DNA of 11,512 bases from the NCBI GenBank assembly GCA_903823545.1, contig CAIJTL010001386.1, positions 1 through 11,512 on the forward strand. Reading direction: 5' to 3'. A model generated the notes under the pieces. It worked only from the letters and a program-made list of their open reading frames with translations, searched no databases and was not told the origin of the DNA. A program made the translations under genes and the position numbers. The stretch is from an uncultured Planctomycetaceae bacterium (GTDB taxonomy: Bacteria; Planctomycetota; Planctomycetia; Planctomycetales; Planctomycetaceae). Shown piece after piece: positions 1-7,400 of this stretch. Numbering within the stretch: position 1 is the first letter of the stretch; each line of letters opens with the position of its first letter.

Positions 1-1143
1 CACCGTCGCGATCCCTTGCCCTTGTCCGATGCAAAGCGACGCGATTCCGTACTTGGCACCAGAGTCACGCATGCGATGCAGCAACGTCGCGACGACGCGA
101 GCGCCGCTGGCTCCGAGCGGGTGTCCGATCGCGATGGCTCCACCGCGAGTGTTGACCTTCGTTTCATCGATGCCGAGCAGTTTCAGGACGGATAATACTT
201 GCACGGCGAAGGCCTCGTTAACTTCGATGCAGTCGATGTCCGACAACTTCAGGCCCGCTCGTTGCAACGCCTTTTTGATCGCTGGAGCCGGGCCGATTCC
301 CATTTCTTCGGGAGCGACACCGACGACCGCCATCGAGCGGATTTTTGCGAGCGGCTTCAATCCCAGTTCACGAGCCTTGTCTTCAGACATAATCAGCGAG
401 GCCGCCGCACCTACACTGACTTGCGAGGCGTTGCCGGCAGTGACGCTCCCGCCAGCCGGATTGAATGCCGGAGGTAGTTTGCTCAAACCTTCGACCGTTG
501 TGTCGGATCGTAACCCTTGATCGGTTGTGATGAGCGCCTTCAGTCCGATTTCATTGCGTCCCCAAGTCGGAACAATCTCGGCAGCGAACTCCCCTTTGCG
601 AGTCGCCTCACATGCCGATTGCTGGCTGCGAGCAGCGAACTCATCTTGTCGCTGGCGACTGATGCCATACTTCATCGCGAGGTATTCCGCCGTCAGCCCC
701 ATGTTCATGATCGCTTCGCTATGTTTGCGAAACAGACTCGGCGCCGGGTCGTAATCTTTGTTGGCCGGGATGTGATCCATATGCTCGACGCCACCGGCAA
801 TCTGCACGTCTTCGCAACCAGACATGATGCTCATGGCGGCGTCATTGATTGCTTGCAGCGCCGATCCGCAGTTGCGATTGATCGTCACGCCTGCGACGGT
901 GACAGGCAGGTCCGCCATCAAGACCGCGATGCGACCGACGTCGTAGCCTTGTTCACCCTGTTGTTGAACGCAGCCCCAGCGGACATCTTCGATCAAATGC
1001 GGATCGATTCCTGTTCGTTGAACGATCGCTTGCAAGAGGCTGGCGGAGAGTTCGTCAGCACGGACATCTCGAAAATATCCCGCTTCTGCTGATGCTTTGC
1101 CGATCGGCGTTCGTGCGGCATCCACGATCACGGCTTGTTTCAT
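1..1143 (-). CDS. fadA: 3-ketoacyl-CoA thiolase (acetyl-CoA acyltransferase), FadA type, 3' end cut by window edge
   Basis: The minus-strand frame is open from the ATG at 1143 to base 1 (381 codons, no stop). It begins MKQAVIVDAARTPIGKA. Thiolase landmarks appear in order: the nucleophile Cys92 in INRNCGSALQAI, the NEAFAVQ loop, His341 in GGAIAIGHPLGASGAR, and the second catalytic Cys371 in CIGQGQGIATV. The segments DVRADELSASLL, WGCVQQQGEQG, GLTAEYLA and IRSMAVVGVAPEEMGIGP follow E. coli FadA (387 aa, from memory) more closely than acetoacetyl-CoA thiolases, so only about 5-15 residues should be missing. The family cleaves 3-ketoacyl-CoA with CoA to give acetyl-CoA and a shortened acyl-CoA, the last step of beta-oxidation, in the cytoplasm. 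The start is supported by AGGGAG at 1150-1155, 6 nt upstream. No fadB partner is visible; one could lie beyond the left edge. A biosynthetic acetyl-CoA acetyltransferase is the alternative. Confidence 0.93.
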   Translation of the reverse strand, partial: MKQAVIVDAARTPIGKASAEAGYFRDVRADELSASLLQAIVQRTGIDPHLIEDVRWGCVQQQGEQGYDVGRIAVLMADLPVTVAGVTINRNCGSALQAINDAAMSIMSGCEDVQIAGGVEHMDHIPANKDYDPAPSLFRKHSEAIMNMGLTAEYLAMKYGISRQRQDEFAARSQQSACEATRKGEFAAEIVPTWGRNEIGLKALITTDQGLRSDTTVEGLSKLPPAFNPAGGSVTAGNASQVSVGAAASLIMSEDKARELGLKPLAKIRSMAVVGVAPEEMGIGPAPAIKKALQRAGLKLSDIDCIEVNEAFAVQVLSVLKLLGIDETKVNTRGGAIAIGHPLGASGARVVATLLHRMRDSGAKYGIASLCIGQGQGIATV

Positions 1144-1483
1144 GACGATCTCCCTATCTCAGTGATACATCGAATCGACGAATTCATTCTTCAAGAGCAG
1201 GACAGAGTGTAGCCGTCATTTGTCGTTCTTCGAGGTTCGACGTCAAGTTGTCGTGGAAAATACAGATTGCCGAATTCAGGCTCTTCGCCATTCCTGTTGA
1301 CAATCCGAATCAGTCGGAAGGCTTACCACAAAGGCACGAAGACACAAAGATTGTGCTTCGGTCGTTTTCAGCTCTTCGTGTCTTTGTGGTTCAATTTTTA
1401 AATCAGCAAGGATGGCGAAGAACCCAAACGAAGTATTGAGTGGTTCCGACAATCAATATGCCGCGTCCCAGATCCGACGAGAC
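1144..1483. other. Intergenic region between the giant TPR gene and fadA
   Basis: This 340-bp gap separates the stop of the giant minus-strand gene from the start of fadA. It holds an inverted repeat (1325-1390, listed separately) and the fadA ribosome binding site (1150-1155). A weak sigma70-like pair can be read on the minus strand: TTGACG at 1246-1241, 17 bp, then ACAAAT at 1223-1218. The -10 box matches the consensus poorly, so I do not list it as a promoter. I see no convincing rho-independent terminator for the giant gene: the inverted repeat is not followed by a T-run in that direction. I recognise no coding sequence here. Confidence 0.7.
1325..1390. repeat. Intergenic inverted repeat (CACAAAG / CACGAAG type)
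   Basis: The arms at 1325-1342 and 1373-1390 are reverse complements at 17 of 18 positions and flank a 30-nt centre. The left arm starts ACCACAAAGGCACGAAG; the right arm ends CTTCGTGTCTTTGTGGT. The left arm continues into another CACAAAG, so the unit is internally repetitive. I recall sequences of this kind as common dispersed extragenic repeats in planctomycetes and some other phyla; this needs a genome search. It could form a hairpin in the 3' UTR of the giant gene. An AT-rich stretch (1391-1402) follows on the plus strand, but no plus-strand gene ends here, so a terminator role is not supported. Confidence 0.7.
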
Positions 1484-4400
1484 TCAATCGGCATTCGCTT
1501 TGAGGAGTTCCAGCAACATTGCGTCTTTCAGTTCCTTCGCTGCAGCGGCGGCACGTGATGAGAACACTTGGCCGACTTCCAAGAGTTCTGGTTTGGCCGT
1601 GCATTCTGCAGACAAAACGGCATCGTCCCAGGTATGAGTTCTCAATGCGGAACCGGGTTTACTCTCGGTGGAATCGCCGGACAGTTTTTTCAGCAGAGAC
1701 TCTGCGGCGGGAATGTCGGCTTGTGCGATGCGAATCATTGCCAGCAAGACATTGACGCGCCCATCAAAGCGTTTTGGCCCTTCGGTCGCGACAAAAGTGG
1801 CGAGCTCATCCAAGCGATTTGCTTCGCGAGCGGATTCGATCAACAGATGCGCGGACGAAATCAACTGCGGCTTTTGGTCGCTTTCGCGAGTTGCTCCCAC
1901 CATCAGACGGAGTTGTGTGCGCGAATTCGATGAGCCTGAATCTGGCAAGGTCCAGGTTCGCCACAGCATAAAGCGATCAGTCGCCGACAGAGATTTTGTT
2001 TTCTCACGCAAGACGGACAAGACTTCGCCAGGATTTTCTTCAGCGAATTTATCGGGCCAGCGTGCATCCGCTGCCTGCCCGAGCAATTCGAGCGACTCTT
2101 TTGCCATTCCCGCTGCGGCGTATTCGCGAGCGACATCGAGCAACTCCATCCGTCGAAGATGCTGCCCATCCATCGCACCAGCCGCCGACCATACACCCTC
2201 CATGTGACGTAAGTGAGCGGCGATCGTGTCGCGGCCTTGATCCTGATCCGATTGCTCCAAGTAATATTGAGCTAGCCACCGCCTCAAATCTGAAGCGGGA
2301 AACTCTCCCTTCGCCGTGTTGTTTGGTAGTGATGACAAAATGCTTGCGAACAATTTCGCCGTGCGGTCTCGCGGCCCCGTCTGCTGTGAAAGTAGCCGAA
2401 TGATTTGCGTGACGACTCGTTCATCATAAGCCGACCAGGGCCATTCCGACTGACCTTCCAACGCGGCGAATTGTTCAGCGAATCGTGTCTCGTCACCTGT
2501 CGCCAACGCGAGTTGCAACCACAACAGCCGTAGCGACATCTCTGACTCTTTCGTCTTCTGACGCGAGTCGAGTCGCTTTCGCAGTTCATCGACTCGCGAT
2601 TCTGCTACCGCGATTTGGACCAGTCTTAAGCCGAGACTCTTTGTTTGTAGCGCCGCCTTCAGGCGGTCTTGCTTGGCTTCGGGCAAGCGTGCTTGGCCGC
2701 CTAAAGCCGACGCTACGAACGTATCTCGCACGACCGGCAGCGCAAACATCGCGACTTCATCTGTTCGATCTGCGGGCAACACCGATTCGGACAACGTCGC
2801 GAAGATAGATTCAGCGGGAACCCGCTTCTCTCGCCAACGCGGCTCGAGTTCGTGCCATGCGGCGAAGACGGTTGGACTGAAGGATGAGAGTAATTCTGCT
2901 CGTGATTTGGCGACAAACGTGACCTCGCCTGAAACGCCATTATCTCTGGAAAAGAGCTTTTGGGTTTCCTCGGGCTTCGCCCAGACGGCTACGGTGTCAC
3001 GGAACGTTTTCAGCGAGAGATCAGCAAAGCCCGCATCCAGAGTCATGCGAGCGAGATCACGAGCACGTTGCCAACGGACGTCCGGCCAATCACCACCGAT
3101 GATGACGTTGTCGTGAAACAGCATCGGCACCCAATCACTCGCAGGGCGCGGGCGGAGCGCCTCGTTGGTCAACGCGTTCCATGCAGACAAGGCTGTTTCA
3201 CGGTCGTTGCGTTTGAGTGCCAGTTGGCCTTGTTCGCGGAGCATGGCCCAGAGGAAACGTGGATCGCGTTGTTGTTGAGCTGCAGCAAGGGAGAGCTTCG
3301 CGAATTCCTTGTGGAGCACGTTTTCAACGTGCTCTTTTTCGGACACGTTGGAAACGTGCCCCACGGCGGCGCACTCGCGCGCGATGATCCACAAACCGAG
3401 TTGTAGATCGCTGGATTGATTCGGCTTCGCGGCGGTCTCTGCGAGCGCACGAACGAGCTTGAGTTCAGACTGTGGTTTCGGTGATGACAACTCCGCCAGT
3501 GCGGCGGTAATCGCGATCGAAAAATCATCTGGGAATTGCCGCTTGAGTTTATCGAGTTCAACCACGACATCCGGCCAAAGTCTGTCGTCTGTCGCGGCCT
3601 CTTTCACACAGGTAAGGAGCGGGCTGTGCAACTGCATTTCTGCGACCGATTCGCCCGAGACATGTAGTAGCAAATCGAGCCGTGGTCGCGACGACCCGCG
3701 AGCGATCTGTTCGTGAGCTGCCAATCGGAAAATTGTTGGCAACATCTCCGGTTTGATTGCGGCGCACGATTGAGCAAATCGTTCCTCGTATTGCTTGAAC
3801 CATTTTAAATTGTCGTTTGTGGCATTTGGCTGCTGAGCACGGGCTCGCAACGACTGAGCGATGCGTGCGGCGATGTAAGGTTGATTGAGTTCCTTTGCGA
3901 TCGTTGAGACTTCCGAAAGAGTGCTGGAGATCGACTGATTGCCAGCCGCGTTAATCTCGTCGGATGGCAACAGTGCCAAAAGCACGTCGATCGCCATCTG
4001 TTGAAACTCGGGAATCTTGCCATGCACGCGGCAGTGTTCGAGCACAACTTGACGCATTTCCCAAGACATCGCCGTTGAGGTTGCCGGTTCATAGAACTTC
4101 ATCGCGACATCGACGAGATCCTTGTGCCGCGCGACTTCGTAGCCCATCGACAGCGATAACAACACCGGAAGCGGCGGCGGGATTTCTTTCAGAAGAGTCG
4201 TTAACTCTTCGCGAGCTAGTTTCGTGTTTCCTTGCCGCAGCCGAACCATTCCCAATAGAGCACGGCCACCCAGCCAGCCGGGATGTTTCGTGAGGGCCGC
4301 TTCGGTGTCGCGGGCCAATTCATCGAGCTTCTTCTGGCCCTGAGCCAAATCGAGCAATCGTGGCATCAGTCCTTCGATGTTACGTCCATTGTCCAATCGC

Positions 4401-7400
4401 AAAACATCGACGCCGCTCCAGGTCGCGACTGCTTGCCGATCGGCTGCTGGAAGCACGACATCGCGAGCCAACTCCCACATCTCCTCTTGTTGCCAGACCG
4501 ACGGGCTGACTGCCAACAATCGCTGAGCTAACTGCGGACGGAAGTCGGGCGATTCGCGCCACGCTTTCTGAAACAACTCAATAATCAACTTCCCACGAAT
4601 CGGCGGGCCTTCGAGTTGATTGACCAATCGCGCGAACATTTCGACTCGTTGAAAATCATTCGCCGCCACCTTAGATCGCAACACAATTCGAGCGAGGTCT
4701 TCCGCGTTCCCCAACTCTTTGATGACGTTCTCAGCTTCAAACAATACTTGAGCGGTCGCGTTCGGCGATTTCTCCAGCACGAACAAATAGTGTGGCACGG
4801 AACTCTTTGCGTTTCCTGCCGCGACGAGTGACCGCGCAATTTGCAGACGAAACAAGGGGTCGGGAGCTTCAGACGTGGCAACCTTCGCGAGTAACGCCTT
4901 CTGTTTCTCTATGGCGACAGCGGCTGAGTATTGCTCCATCAGTTGCGTGAAGAGGCGTAGCGAGTTCGGCGCACTTTCGAATTGCTGCTCCGACTGCTCG
5001 ATCATCGCCGCAAGTTTTCCTGCCGACGCTAACAGGCCGAATGCCTTCTTCCTCGCGTCTTCACTCGCGGCCCCAACTCGCATTTGCTGTTGAGTCGCAG
5101 TGGCCGCTTGAGCCGCCGACAACGTCCGCGCCGTCGAGATCGACTGCGTCCGCCGAATGATCTGCTCGGCCACGGCACACGCCTCATCCAGATTCTTTTG
5201 GTTCTCATGCTGCAACATCACCTGCAACAGAACCCCGACGTCATTCGCATGACGCTGCGGAGCCCGCACCAACAACGCCTGCGACTGCTCCTTCAACCCC
5301 AACTCCGAAAGCTGCTTCGCCAGAGCAAGCTCCTCGGCCGGCTCCAACTTCACGCCAAACAATTTTTCTGCCGCCTCTTTCGCTCGTTCGGTGTTCTTCA
5401 ACTTCACAGCAAGATCAAGCGCCCGCAGTTCAATCTCTTTGATCAAGTTCCCGTCGCTCGATTCGATGCGACTGAGCAATTGCAGCGAGATCTCTTTCGA
5501 TCCATATCGTTGGTGAAACCACGCAATGTCAAGCTGCAAAGCCGGTAGGTGACTAGCAAGCTCAAAGACCTCGTGCATCACCGGCAGTGCGGCCTCATTG
5601 TTATCATTCCATGTCAGCAGGCACGCCATTCCCAACAACAAAACGTATTTCTCACGAGACTGCGGCTCTGCTTTCTCGATCTTGGCTTTCAAGTGCTCAC
5701 GCAGTTTATCGGACCATTTTCCTTGCACCGCCAAAGAGTGAGCCTGCATTAGTACTCGCAGCGCGGCGCATTCCGGCATTTTGACAAACGTTGGAAACTC
5801 AACCGTCTTTGGCAGCCCAAATTCGGTGTCCTGCCACACGAACCATCCTTGTCCCGAATTGGCGATTGATCCCAACTGCGTCGAACTAAGCGGCAGTCGA
5901 TTCTGCGGTCTGCTGGCAACACTTTGTAGCGCATAACACAGATAGGTCACAAACGAGTCGGAATCAGCAGAGAGTCGTGCCTGCGACAGCGGCTCCCAAG
6001 CGTCGTCCAAAATCTTGAGCACTCGTTGCTGCGAATCCACACTATCTTCCGCCTGCTGACTCGGTGGCGTCGCTCGCAGCATGAGGTATTGCACCCAAGC
6101 TGCAACGTATCCGGGATTCGCAGTCTTCATTCCAGCCGTGCTGACTTTCGTCAATTCAAACGCGGCAACGTATCGCCCCAAAAGCCGCGTGACTTCATTA
6201 GTCGCCTGCCGCCTAGCCGCGTACTTCACGAGCCAGCCAATCGCGCTGGGACTCGGTACAGACTCTTCAACGTCTCGCAACAAACGATCGAGTTCGTCGA
6301 TTTTGTTCGTGCGAATGAGTTCCCGAGCGACCTGCTCGGCCATGAGAGTGGGAGAATCCCAATCGAGCGCCCCTTGTTGCATGAGCGAACGAAGCGAAAC
6401 CTGCAACTGCTTGATTGCAGCATCGTCGAGCGGCTCACCAGGACTCATCGGGACGAGGCCAAAGAAGTGCTGAGTCGATTCCTCGCGAAACCAGATGAGA
6501 GCTTGCAACGCCAGCCACTGAGTGGCCACATCGTCGGGGGTCAGTGATTGAAGCTTGAGGCACGCCTCGACCCGCTTGACGTTTGGCTTACCATACCAGA
6601 GAGCGTAAACATCATCCCACGCTCGGCGTATTTCGTTAACTTGTGGCCCGTCTGGCCTGATCCGCTTTTCGGTGAGCGTGCCGAAGCGTTGCTTGGTGAG
6701 GAAGGTCTGCACGCCCAACATCAAATGTCCGTCAATGGCCAGTCGCCGAGCTTGACCGTAATCGACGACCGGAAATCCTGAGTTGGCAAATCGCTCGCGT
6801 ATTCGTTGAATCCGATCAACTGCGGAGAGTTTCTGTGACGTTGATTTTGTGAGGATGCTCGGCGTGTCGTCGCTGAGTGGTAGGTTCATCAACTCAGTGA
6901 GGATCGCTCGTTGCTCGCCAGATTGGCCGAGCTCGCCGAGTGCGAGCGCTTTGCGAACCATGAATTCCCATTGTTTGGGGTTGCGATCCAACGCCATCTG
7001 CGAAAGAGCCAAGACCAAGTTCACCGACTGGTTCTCATTGCGTCCTCCCATTGAAGTCAGCAGCCGATCAATCTCGCGCAATATCTTCGCTGGATCACGT
7101 TCCGATTCGAGCCAACGAATCGCGAGGGCTTCTGCTTCTTGAACCCGACCAGCTCGACGGAGCAACGCGATCAGCCTCTCTTCGTGGTTCAAGCTGCCAG
7201 CTTGCGATTCAGAACCGGATCGTGATTGCGCTGCCGCGAGTTCCAAGATTCGTCGCTGATGCACGATTGCCGCGTCGATGTCGCCGCTGGCTTCGCAGAG
7301 GGCGGTCATTCGTTTGAGCAGATCGAGATCGCGTGGTTCTTGCGGCAGGAGTCGTTCGAGTTCGCGGCGAGCTTGGCCGGTGTCGCCGGCCTGCTCGTGG

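Noticed and set aside
517..1092. 191-codon plus-strand reading frame
   Set aside because: It lies fully inside the antisense of fadA, whose protein is clearly conserved. The translation resembles no family I recognise.
1325..1390. Inverted repeat considered as a rho-independent terminator of the giant gene
   Set aside because: In the direction of transcription it is not followed by a T-run, it starts about 94 nt after the stop, and its loop is 30 nt.
1248..1439. 63-codon plus-strand reading frame with the peptide RHEDTKIVLRSFSALRVFVV
   Set aside because: It is the translation of the intergenic inverted repeat and has no convincing ribosome binding site. Such frames arise wherever this repeat type occurs.
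2972..2982. GGGCTTCGCCC hairpin within the giant gene (VWAKPEETQ)
   Set aside because: A 4-bp stem is too short and the flanks do not pair. The peptide fits a normal linker.
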